30,434 bases of DNA, from NCBI GenBank assembly GCA_910588595.1, contig CAJUQU010000015.1, positions 1 to 30,434 on the forward strand, in the 5' to 3' direction. The stretch comes from an uncultured Lachnospiraceae bacterium. GTDB lineage: Bacteria > Bacillota_A > Clostridia > Lachnospirales > Lachnospiraceae. Under the pieces are notes generated by a model. That model saw only the letters and a list, made by a program, of their open reading frames with translations, was not told the origin of the DNA and ran no database searches. A program made the translations under genes and the position numbers. Positions 23,368-30,434 of the stretch are shown piece after piece (positions within the stretch are counted from its first letter, which is position 1; every line of letters begins with the position of its first letter).

Positions 23368-25234
23368 TACGACGGAAAAACGCACACTGGCGGAGGAATG
23401 GGGACTGATCTGGCGCGGTGTGAAACTCTTGAATAAAATGATGCCGCATTTTTGGCTGTATCAGACGCTCTGCACGATCGCGGAAACGTTTTTCCCTTAC
23501 TTTGGTCTCTATATGTCCGCGCAGATGGTGAATGAACTGGCTGGAGACTGCGATCAGAGGAAACTGCTGCAGCTTGCCGGGATCACAGTGCTTGGCGGTC
23601 TGCTGGTTTCCATTGCCATAAAGCTTCTGCAAAGCCGCCGGTCGCTGTGCGATACATTTTTGCACATTAACCACGGCGCTTATCTGGCTGACGTACAGAA
23701 CGGATTCCAGTACGGGCATATCGAAGATCCGGATATCCGCCTGCGGCGAGCGGAGATCCAGGCGCGCATAAATGCCAACGGAGCAGGTCTCATCAATGTG
23801 AAACGGGAAGTCTCCTCCCTGCTCGGCAACATCCTGGGCGTTGTCTTCTCAGTCTCCCTGACAGTGTCCATGTTCACCATGACTGCCCAGGGCAGCTATA
23901 CCGGAGTGCCTGGCTTCATCAACTCCCCGGTTTCCGCGGTGGTAGTTGTCGCCCTGATCCTGTTCAATGTAGTCTGTTCTGTCAAAATTGCCGCCGCACG
24001 CAGCATTGGGCAGCAGCGGGCGGTCAGCAAGCTGGCAAAGGAAAATGTGAGCTATTTCAAATTTTATCGCCTGTGGGGCGCGGATATGATCGTGTTTGAT
24101 CTCAACCCCTTTGTTCTGGAGATGCTCCGAAACAGACTTCATCCCGAATGGGTCGCAGAGTTGGAAAAGGTTACTATCAGATACAATTTCCTGTCCATCA
24201 TGCTAAACGCTGTGTTAAATCTGTGCATCTTCCTCTTTACGGCAGCCCGGGCATTCATCGGTGTGTTTGGCATCGGCAGCTTCATCCTGTATCAGGGCAC
24301 GACAAAAAGATTCATAGAGGCTGTCTCAGCTGTCGCCGCAGGGATCGGAAGATTGCGCCACAACAACCAATATCTGGTGTCCCTTTACGAATATCTGGAT
24401 CTGCCCAACGACATGTACAAGGGCACTCTGGCTGTGGAAAAGCGCGATGATATCGATTACGAGATCGAATTTAGGGATGTGAGTTTCCGCTATCCCCGCT
24501 CGGACAGCTGGGCGCTGCGCCACGTCAGCATCCGGTTCCGTATCGGAAACAAAATGGCGATCGTGGGCGAGAACGGTTCCGGAAAGACCACGTTCATCAA
24601 ACTGCTCTGCCGTCTGTACGATCCCACCGAAGGGACGATCCTGTTAAACGGCATCGACATCTCCCGATACCGCTATGATGAGTACATGGCACTGTTCTCC
24701 GTGGTGTTTCAGGACTATAAGCTCTTAGGCTTTCCGCTGGGAGAGAATGTGGCGGTCAGATCGGATTACGACGAAGCACATGTGCGTGACTGCCTGATCC
24801 GCGCAGGGCTGGGCGATAAACTGGCGCATCTTGAACGCGATCCGGCAGTCAAAGAAAAAAATGCCCTCAAACGGGCGCTCTCGCGGGAATACGACGCTGA
24901 GGCGATCGAATTATCCGGCGGCGAGATGCAGAAAACCGCGCTGGCGCGCGCACTGTACAAAGATGCTCCGTTCGTGGTTCTGGATGAGCCCACGGCGGCG
25001 CTCGATCCCATAGCGGAGGCGGCTGTCTATGAGAATTTCAATGTGCTGACCAAGTATAAAACCGCCGTGTTCATCAGCCACAGGCTGTCAAGCTGCCGTT
25101 TCTGCGATTCCATTTGCGTGTTTGACCACGGACAGCTCATACAGCAGGGAACTCATGAAGCGCTGGTGGCAGATGCCGGCGGCAAATACAGCCAGCTCTG
25201 GCATGCACAGGCAAAGTATTATGATAAATCATGA
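23354..25234 (+). CDS. ABC exporter subunit 2 (membrane domain fused to ATPase)
   Basis: A protein of 626 residues, partner of the preceding subunit. The membrane domain occupies about 1-360 and the nucleotide-binding domain about 380-620, with Walker A GENGSGKTT (about 404-412), signature LSGGEMQKTALARAL (about 519-533), Walker B FVVLDEPTAALD (about 540-551) and the H-loop FISHRLSS. Both subunits keep a Glu after Walker B, so neither site is obviously degenerate. The start at 23354 is chosen for GGAGG directly upstream and the 14-bp overlap with subunit 1, implying coupled translation. Transport direction is export by fold. Confidence 0.9.
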   Translation: MLWNDTTEKRTLAEEWGLIWRGVKLLNKMMPHFWLYQTLCTIAETFFPYFGLYMSAQMVNELAGDCDQRKLLQLAGITVLGGLLVSIAIKLLQSRRSLCDTFLHINHGAYLADVQNGFQYGHIEDPDIRLRRAEIQARINANGAGLINVKREVSSLLGNILGVVFSVSLTVSMFTMTAQGSYTGVPGFINSPVSAVVVVALILFNVVCSVKIAAARSIGQQRAVSKLAKENVSYFKFYRLWGADMIVFDLNPFVLEMLRNRLHPEWVAELEKVTIRYNFLSIMLNAVLNLCIFLFTAARAFIGVFGIGSFILYQGTTKRFIEAVSAVAAGIGRLRHNNQYLVSLYEYLDLPNDMYKGTLAVEKRDDIDYEIEFRDVSFRYPRSDSWALRHVSIRFRIGNKMAIVGENGSGKTTFIKLLCRLYDPTEGTILLNGIDISRYRYDEYMALFSVVFQDYKLLGFPLGENVAVRSDYDEAHVRDCLIRAGLGDKLAHLERDPAVKEKNALKRALSREYDAEAIELSGGEMQKTALARALYKDAPFVVLDEPTAALDPIAEAAVYENFNVLTKYKTAVFISHRLSSCRFCDSICVFDHGQLIQQGTHEALVADAGGKYSQLWHAQAKYYDKS

Positions 25235-25243
25235 CCCGTCTGC

Positions 25244-25259
25244 GCAGGCAGCTGCCTGC
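25244..25259. terminator. 16-bp perfect palindrome between convergent genes
   Basis: GCAGGCAGCTGCCTGC lies 10 bp after the end of ABC subunit 2 and 25 bp before the stop of the convergent permease gene. As RNA it forms a 6-bp stem with a 4-nt loop. There is no T tract, so termination is only suspected. Confidence 0.3.
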
Positions 25260-25283
25260 TGCAGCTCGCCCCGCGCAAACAGG

Positions 25284-27362
25284 TTATCCTTCCACATTCC
25301 GCAGAAACCCGACATACGTCACCGCAAAATAGATGCTGTACACCCCGAAGAACAGCAGAAACGAGATCCCGAAATAAAACCACGACGGCGTATTCACGCC
25401 CGAGTAAAAATTAAAGTTTCCGCCCACATACCCCGCGATCACCCCGCTGATCACCACCGCAAACAGCGCCGGGCACAGATAAAACAGCACGAGCTGCTTC
25501 CAGACGAGCCTCGCCACCTCCTCCGTCCCCATGCCGATCTGCTTTAGCACATTGTAGCGGAATCTGTACTTTGCGGAATCACTGAGCTGCTGTACGGACA
25601 GCACGGTCAGCGCGATGCACAGAAAGACCAGACCAATGTAGATCAGCGGAAAAATCAGCGGCAGCAACATGCACTTCATCTCTTTGACAAGATTATCGCG
25701 CACGAGATTGTCCGATCCCCACACCAGGATCATATCCGATCCGGCACAGGTATTTCCTCCGATATCAGGCATCCGCCAGTGATGAAAATCAAGCGCCATC
25801 GATTTCCTGGAAGTCTCTGACACCTCATCGATCTTGTCTTTCAGACGATCCGGCGCCGCCCCCGCGATGTCCACTGCCAGCTCCGCATAATAGGGACGCA
25901 TCTTCGCGATCTCGGCATCGGACACCACGATCACATAATCCCCGCCATTCTGCCCGTCCTGCGAAAACGGTTCCGTGTAATACCCCGCACACACAAGCTG
26001 CCCGCTGCTGCCTTCTATAAATAGCTGGTCGGAAAAGTCTCCCGTCTCCCGAAATACCCTGTCCTTCATGTGAATGACATACTCATGCTCCGCCATAGAT
26101 ACCGCCTCATATCCGATCATTTTCCGCAGATGGTTGTAATCCGTCAGTCCCATATACGTATCGTATGTGCAGTATACATTACCGTGATCGTTCGCGATCG
26201 CTTCCATATCAGGGCTGCCGTCCTCGTTTCTGTATTTATCGCCGAATGCTCTCAGGTGCGTGTACAGATAAACATTCATCTGGTCTGTGCCATTCGTGTA
26301 GATCTGGTACGGGTACGCCTCCTCAACCGGCACATTTTCCTCCATGACCGCAAGTTCCGCCGCAAAATCATTTTCGACATATCCGCTGTGGAGCTGTATG
26401 TCAAACGGCATCTTCTCCGCAAGCATATGATCCTGATAAAAATTGAACATCATCGCGATCGAGCACCCCAGAAACGCCACGACAAACAGCGCCGTCAGCG
26501 TCCCCATCGTAAACCGCATCGTCTTGATCTTCGAGGCGAACTGCCGGAGCAAAAACAGATTCTGCCCCCTGTAGACTGCCCTTCCCTCACGGCGCACATA
26601 ACAGATCACCCAGGCGGAAAGTCCCGTATAAAACAGATAGATCACCAGGATCAGACCGATCAGAAATGCCACGATAACGATCGTATCCCATTTCTTCCAG
26701 CAAAACAGCCACACACCGAAAAAAAGCAAAAATACGATGGACAGCGGAAGGATCCACCTCTTTATTTCCTCACGGGATTCTTTGACCGCCTCATTCTGCC
26801 TTTCCGCATTTATCAAGCCGTGGATATTCATTTTTCTGAGTTTCCGCTTACAGCGCAGAAGTGCCAGCAGATAACAGCCCGCATAGCAGAGCGCCGTCAT
26901 GACGATGCACTGCCGGTCGATCCTGATGCTGATCCGAAACTCCATCAGGATCATGCTGTAGAGCACCGCCATCAGGATCTGCTGCACCAGCATTCCAAAC
27001 ACAAGTCCCGCGAGAAAAGCCGCCGCGCCAAGAAGCATATTTTCGCGCATATACAACTGTGCGATCTGCCTTTTCTCCATGCCCAGGAGCAGATAGATCC
27101 CAAACTCCCTGCTGCGCTTTTCCATGATGAACCGCAGCATATAATTGATCAGCCACGCGACGATGATCACGATGAAAAATGTCGCCAGCCCCAGCATGAC
27201 CGTCAGGATCCCCACCTCATCGACCATCTCCTGTATGTCCTTCGCAAACAAAAGGCTGTTAAAGGCAAACATTAACGCCACCACGACTGTCATCGTGACA
27301 AAATATACGAGATAGTCTTTCGCCGAACGCCGCACATTGCGCAGTGCCAGTTTAGCAAACAT
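25284..27362 (-). CDS. FtsX-like ABC permease (BceB-like)
   Basis: A permease of 692 residues with about ten hydrophobic helices: one at about 17-38, a group of three or four between 50 and 150, others around 200-260 and 280-310, and three at the C-terminus (about 570-690). A large extracellular domain of about 230 residues (about 320-560) lies between the middle and last helices. This is the BceB/FtsX-type layout, whose members remove or sense peptide antibiotics in Firmicutes. The start MFAKLALRNVRRSAKDY is typical of the family. ATG at 27362 has GGAGG 8 nt upstream and overlaps the end of the ATPase gene by 11 bp. No adjacent BceRS-like two-component system is present in this window. Confidence 0.92.
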   Translation of the reverse strand: MFAKLALRNVRRSAKDYLVYFVTMTVVVALMFAFNSLLFAKDIQEMVDEVGILTVMLGLATFFIVIIVAWLINYMLRFIMEKRSREFGIYLLLGMEKRQIAQLYMRENMLLGAAAFLAGLVFGMLVQQILMAVLYSMILMEFRISIRIDRQCIVMTALCYAGCYLLALLRCKRKLRKMNIHGLINAERQNEAVKESREEIKRWILPLSIVFLLFFGVWLFCWKKWDTIVIVAFLIGLILVIYLFYTGLSAWVICYVRREGRAVYRGQNLFLLRQFASKIKTMRFTMGTLTALFVVAFLGCSIAMMFNFYQDHMLAEKMPFDIQLHSGYVENDFAAELAVMEENVPVEEAYPYQIYTNGTDQMNVYLYTHLRAFGDKYRNEDGSPDMEAIANDHGNVYCTYDTYMGLTDYNHLRKMIGYEAVSMAEHEYVIHMKDRVFRETGDFSDQLFIEGSSGQLVCAGYYTEPFSQDGQNGGDYVIVVSDAEIAKMRPYYAELAVDIAGAAPDRLKDKIDEVSETSRKSMALDFHHWRMPDIGGNTCAGSDMILVWGSDNLVRDNLVKEMKCMLLPLIFPLIYIGLVFLCIALTVLSVQQLSDSAKYRFRYNVLKQIGMGTEEVARLVWKQLVLFYLCPALFAVVISGVIAGYVGGNFNFYSGVNTPSWFYFGISFLLFFGVYSIYFAVTYVGFLRNVEG

Positions 27363-28215
27363 CGCTGTCACCTCCTGTCATATTGTCCCGCACTGCTGCA
27401 TTTGCCGCAGGGTGCGCAGCGCCTGCCGCCGAAAAACCTTCACCTGTCTCTGTGGCAGCGTGCGTCATACTCCCTGTCATGGAAAGCACGTCCAGGATAT
27501 TGTTCAGAAATTCACGCCTGCCCTTCTGACCGCGGATCAGCTCATGAAAGATCTGACCGTCCTTCAAAAATAAAATGCGGCTGCAGTAGCTCGCCGAGAA
27601 AGCGTCGTGCGTCACCATGAAGATCGTCGCCCGCTTTGTCTCATTCAGCTTTTGAAAAGTCTCCAGAAGTGTTTCTGCCGCCCTGGAGTCAAGAGCCCCG
27701 GTCGGCTCATCCGCCAGAAGGAGCTTTGGGTGGTTGATGAGCGCCCGCGCGCAGGCACAGCGCTGCTTCTGTCCGCCCGAGACCTGATAAGGAAACTTAT
27801 CGCGGACTTCCCAGATGCCAAGCAGCCGCATCATCTCCTCGCTTTCCTTCTTGATCACCTTTCTGCCCTTGTTCCGGAGCGTCATCGCAAGCACGATATT
27901 TTCGCCGATCGTCAGCGTGTCGAGCAGATTGTACTCCTGAAACACGAACCCCAGATTTTCCTTGCGGAACTTTGCGAGCCTGCCCGGTTTTAGCTCCGTG
28001 ATGTCTGTGTCCTGATAATAGATGTGCCCCGCCGTCACGCTGTCGATCGTGGAGAGCATGTTGAGCAGCGTCGTCTTCCCGGAACCGGAAGCCCCCATCA
28101 CGCCGACAAACTCTCCCTCCTCCACCTGAAAACTCACGCGGTCTATCGCCTTTGTCACGCCCGCATCGCTGCCGTAATATTTCTCCACATCACACACATT
28201 GATATATGCCCTCAT
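27352..28215 (-). CDS. ABC transporter ATP-binding protein (BceA-like)
   Basis: The ATPase partner of the FtsX-like permease, 287 residues. It contains Walker A GASGSGKTTLLN (about 41-52), the Q-loop FVFQEYNLLD, signature VSGGQKQR, Walker B LLLADEPTGALD and the H-loop MVTHD, all standard for the MacB/BceA group. After the usual domain (about 230 residues) there is an extra C-terminal tail of about 45 residues rich in Ala, Gly and Thr (MTHAATETGEGFSAAGAAHP and onward), which is not typical. GGAGG precedes the ATG at 28215. It energises the permease encoded next to it; the pair may protect against cell-wall-active peptides (inference). Confidence 0.93.
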   Translation of the reverse strand: MRAYINVCDVEKYYGSDAGVTKAIDRVSFQVEEGEFVGVMGASGSGKTTLLNMLSTIDSVTAGHIYYQDTDITELKPGRLAKFRKENLGFVFQEYNLLDTLTIGENIVLAMTLRNKGRKVIKKESEEMMRLLGIWEVRDKFPYQVSGGQKQRCACARALINHPKLLLADEPTGALDSRAAETLLETFQKLNETKRATIFMVTHDAFSASYCSRILFLKDGQIFHELIRGQKGRREFLNNILDVLSMTGSMTHAATETGEGFSAAGAAHPAANAAVRDNMTGGDSDVC

Positions 28216-28303
28216 CTCAACCTCCGTATAATCCTTTTTCTGTATTTTATCAGAACCATGCGGGAAATGGTATCAATGTCGGTTGCAGTAAGCTTACAAT
28301 TTT

Positions 28304-28311
28304 GAAAGATA
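28304..28311. repeat. target-site duplication of the 92-bp element, left copy
   Basis: GAAAGATA, repeated exactly at 28404-28411 (the match extends to nine bases, GAAAGATAA, in both copies). Confidence 0.7.
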
Positions 28312-28403
28312 ATTACTGTTCACGCCCCAGTGTCATGATGCTGGGTCAAAAGGGGAAATGACCTTTTGACCCCAGCATCATGACATTGCGAGTAAACAGT
28401 AAC
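28312..28403. mobile_element. MITE-like palindromic element, 92 bp
   Basis: Ends are ATTACTGTTCAC and, inverted, GTTACTGTTTAC (two mismatches in 12, counted from the outer base). Inside, a long hairpin pairs 28331-28353 with 28362-28385 with only one unpaired base, loop GGGAAATGA-like. Directly flanking copies of GAAAGATA (28304-28311 and 28404-28411) mark an insertion. It has no coding capacity. The 8-bp duplication is the same length as for the 140-bp element, but the ends differ (GTTACTG versus GTAACAG), so it may depend on a different transposase. The ATPase promoter at 28455 lies just to the right. Confidence 0.7.
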
Positions 28404-28411
28404 GAAAGATA
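28404..28411. repeat. target-site duplication of the 92-bp element, right copy
   Basis: GAAAGATA, identical to 28304-28311. Confidence 0.7.
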
Positions 28412-28454
28412 ACTGTCTGTCGAAAAACTTGCCACCTTATGTAAAGACCATATG

Positions 28455-28483
28455 TTGTGAAAAAAGCCAGTATCGTGTATACT
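28455..28483 (+). promoter_or_regulatory. predicted sigma-A promoter of ATPase copy 2
   Basis: TTGTGA (28455-28460) and TATACT (28478-28483) with 17 bp between them, 43 bp before the start codon. Confidence 0.65.
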
Positions 28484-28526
28484 GATAACAGGATAACCAT
28501 TTATTTCAGACAAGGGAGGGCGCAAA

Positions 28527-30263
28527 ATGAATGAAAACAGGGCAGGGCTTGGATATCAGGACTTTGAGGAAGTGAGAACACAACATATATTCTATATCGA
28601 CAAGACCGATTTCATCCGGGAGTGGTGGGAATGCGCAGACAAAGTTACATTGATCACGCGTCCGCGCAGATTCGGCAAGACATTGAACATGAGCATGACG
28701 CAGTGCTTTTTCTCGAATCAGTACGCAGGCAGGAGTGATCTGTTTGAGGGCTTGTCCATCTGGGAGGAAAAATCGCCTGACGGGGACTACACATACAGAA
28801 GACTGCAGGGGACTTTTCCGGTCATCTTTCTGAGCTTTGCCAATGTGAAGGCGTCGACCTATGAGGAAATGCTGTTCAAGATCTCAAAAGTGATCACGGA
28901 CCTGTATAATAAAAATGACTATCTGTTAGCGGGAGACCTGCTAAATGAACGGGAAAAGAAATATTATCAGGAGATAGAACTTGGAATGGGCAGTGATCTG
29001 GCTGCGGATGCCATCCGTACAATGGCAGGTTTCATGCAGCGCCATTATGGTCAGAAGGTGATCATTATCCTGGACGAGTATGATACGCCGATGCACGATG
29101 CCTGGATCTCAGGTTATTGGGAGAAGACGGTCCGATTTTTCAGCGGCCTGTTCAACTCCACCTTCAAGACAAACGAGTACCTTGAGCGCGGGCTGATTAC
29201 CGGGATCACAAGGGTTGCGAAAGAAAGTATCTTCACTGGCATGAATAACCTGAATGTCGTTATCACAACTTCTGATAAATATATGACATCTTTTGGGTTT
29301 ACAGAAGAGGAAGTCTTTACGGCACTAGACGACGCGGGATTGGGGGAGCAGAAACAGAAAGTAAAAAGGTGGTATGACGGATTTATATTCGGCACATGTA
29401 CGGATATATACAATCCGTGGTCGATCGTGTCTTTTTTGAACGAAAGAGGAAAATACGATACCTACTGGTCAAACACAAGCGGGAACGGTCTTGTGAACCA
29501 GCTGATCCAGAAGGGAAACCCGGACATAAAACAGACAATGGAAGATCTCCTGCAGGGTAAAAGCTTTGAGGCAGAAATCGATGAAAAGATCGTGTTTGAC
29601 CAGTTAAACGGCAGCACCGATGCCGTGTGGAGCCTCCTGCTTGCCACGGGATATCTGAAAGTGCTGAATGTGCGGACACTGGACACGGACGAGGAAGGTG
29701 TAGGCGAGGAGGGCGACGCCTGGTACACGCTGACCATCACAAACCTCGAAGTGCGAAAGATGTTCCGCAGAATGGTCAAGGGCTGGTTTGGCGGCAATGC
29801 GGAAATGCCATACAATAATTTCATCAAGGCACTCCTCATAAACGACCTGGATGGGATGAACGAGTTTCTGAACAAGATCGCGCTCCACAGTTTCTCAAGT
29901 TTTGATATTGCCAAAAGTGTACATGATGATGATGCGCCTGAACGTTTTTATCACGGGTTTGTGCTGGGACTGATGGTTGAGCTCGCAGGACGCTTTGAGA
30001 TCACATCAAACAGGGAAAGCGGCTTTGGACGCTATGACATTATGCTGACACCGAAAGACCGGGAAAAGGATTGTGCCTATATCATTGAATTCAAAGTGCA
30101 TAAACCGCTGCGGGAGAAAGACCTCTCACAAACTGTTGCGAATGCCCACTCCCAGATTGATGAAAAGCTGTATGACGCCAAGCTGATCGCCGACGGATTT
30201 GCCTCTGAGCAGATCCGTAAATACGGATTTGCCTTCAAGGGCAAAGAATGCCTGATCGGATAA
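28527..30263 (+). CDS. AAA-ATPase-like / PD-(D/E)XK nuclease-like protein, intact copy 2
   Basis: A protein of 578 residues of the same family as the gene at 13213-14790 but clearly divergent. The P-loop is RPRRFGKT (45-52) and Walker B is VIIILDEYDTP (178-188). A conserved central part has GITRVAKESIFTGMNNL, FGFTEEEVFTAL and WYDGFIFG, followed by YNPWSI. The nuclease-like C-terminus has Asp504 (GFGRYDIML), Glu521-x-Lys523 (YIIEFKVHK) and a Gln-containing helix. GGGAGG stands 7 nt before the ATG. It is monocistronic, with its own promoter and a downstream hairpin. Both active sites appear complete, so it is probably functional. The role of the family is not established; nothing next to it (a decaying permease region is not seen) defines a substrate. 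Confidence 0.92.
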   Translation: MNENRAGLGYQDFEEVRTQHIFYIDKTDFIREWWECADKVTLITRPRRFGKTLNMSMTQCFFSNQYAGRSDLFEGLSIWEEKSPDGDYTYRRLQGTFPVIFLSFANVKASTYEEMLFKISKVITDLYNKNDYLLAGDLLNEREKKYYQEIELGMGSDLAADAIRTMAGFMQRHYGQKVIIILDEYDTPMHDAWISGYWEKTVRFFSGLFNSTFKTNEYLERGLITGITRVAKESIFTGMNNLNVVITTSDKYMTSFGFTEEEVFTALDDAGLGEQKQKVKRWYDGFIFGTCTDIYNPWSIVSFLNERGKYDTYWSNTSGNGLVNQLIQKGNPDIKQTMEDLLQGKSFEAEIDEKIVFDQLNGSTDAVWSLLLATGYLKVLNVRTLDTDEEGVGEEGDAWYTLTITNLEVRKMFRRMVKGWFGGNAEMPYNNFIKALLINDLDGMNEFLNKIALHSFSSFDIAKSVHDDDAPERFYHGFVLGLMVELAGRFEITSNRESGFGRYDIMLTPKDREKDCAYIIEFKVHKPLREKDLSQTVANAHSQIDEKLYDAKLIADGFASEQIRKYGFAFKGKECLIG

Positions 30264-30268
30264 AGACA

Positions 30269-30298
30269 GGGCGGAGGGCACTCAATTGCCCTCCGCCC
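30269..30298. terminator. perfect 12-bp hairpin between convergent genes
   Basis: GGGCGGAGGGCA pairs perfectly with TGCCCTCCGCCC around the loop CTCAAT. It follows the ATPase stop by 5 bp, and the stop codon of the convergent kinase gene (30282-30284) lies in the loop. No T tract is present on either strand, so it may act by a different mechanism. Confidence 0.6.
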
Positions 30299-30403
30299 GA
30301 ATATATGTACTGATTGGAAATTCCAGCACCACTTTCGTGCCGACGTGTTCCTCCGACTCTGCGCGGATTCCGATGCCGAGCTTAGCGCAGAGTTTCCCGC
30401 ACA
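30282..30403 (-). CDS. C-terminal end of a sensor histidine kinase, cut by the contig end
   Basis: Reading the minus strand, about 40 codons end at a TGA (30284-30282). The sequence CGKLCAKLGIGIRAE, followed by SEEHVGTKVVLEFP, matches the last strand and glycine-rich end of HATPase domains (pattern LGIGI...S..G.GT...FP). The rest of the gene, including the His box, lies beyond the contig end; the 31 adapter bases start directly at its truncated edge. It is convergent with ATPase copy 2. The sensor type cannot be told. Confidence 0.75.
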
Positions 30404-30434
30404 AGATCGGAAGAGCACACGTCTGAACTCCAGT
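30404..30434. other. Illumina TruSeq adapter sequence (assembly artefact)
   Basis: The last 31 bases begin AGATCGGAAGAGCACACGTC and continue to the window end exactly as the standard TruSeq read-1 adapter does. This is not genomic sequence; the genuine contig ends at about 30403. Confidence 0.97.

Noticed and set aside
26070..27275. A 401-codon plus-strand frame opposite the permease gene
   Set aside because: It has no ribosome binding site or family features and is fully covered by the FtsX-like permease on the other strand.
28312..28403. CRISPR repeat or attachment site
   Set aside because: There is only one hairpin unit with no spaced repeats, no cas genes and no integrase nearby.

Overview
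The window looks like a piece of a gut Clostridia genome, most likely Lachnospiraceae, assembled from short reads. The grounds are inference from content: strong AGGAGG-type ribosome binding sites, a clostridial-type MetG, a DUF4317 protein, a CotH/DUF4956/VTC cassette, BceAB-like transporters, and several copies of the AAA-ATPase-like/PD-(D/E)XK family that is amplified in these bacteria. Base composition is mid-GC, with AT-rich islands near 7.9-8.6 kb and 12.1-13.1 kb. The last 31 bases match the Illumina TruSeq adapter and are not biological.

Left part (1-7.8 kb, all on the minus strand): the 5' end of a HAD phosphatase gene, metG, and then a tight cassette of a two-component system (OmpR-type regulator, histidine kinase) followed by a VTC-type polyphosphate polymerase domain protein, a DUF4956 membrane protein and a CotH-like kinase. 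A 140-bp MITE-like element with 13-bp inverted ends and an exact 8-bp target duplication sits directly at the CotH stop codon.

Middle part (7.9-15.5 kb): an accessory patchwork of a cysteine hydrolase, a lipoprotein, an SDR oxidoreductase, a small secreted protein, a NUDIX protein and a small methyltransferase. It also holds one intact and two decayed copies of the AAA-like/PD-(D/E)XK ATPase. The methyltransferase carries an N-terminal IGGADGPTAIF motif otherwise known from sodium-pumping decarboxylases.

Right part (15.6-30.4 kb): an ECF sigma/anti-sigma pair; DUF4317 plus a Ser/Arg/Pro-rich membrane protein behind a consensus promoter and a leader of about 280 nt; an AgrA-like LytTR regulator with a soluble GHKL kinase that has no membrane sensor; a likely heterodimeric ABC exporter; a convergent BceAB-like permease/ATPase pair; a second MITE-like element (92 bp); a second intact ATPase/nuclease-like gene; and the C-terminal end of another histidine kinase, cut off by the adapter.

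The best candidates for poorly described systems are the regulator/kinase/VTC/DUF4956/CotH cassette, the sensorless GHKL-LytTR-ABC module, and the multicopy ATPase/nuclease family.
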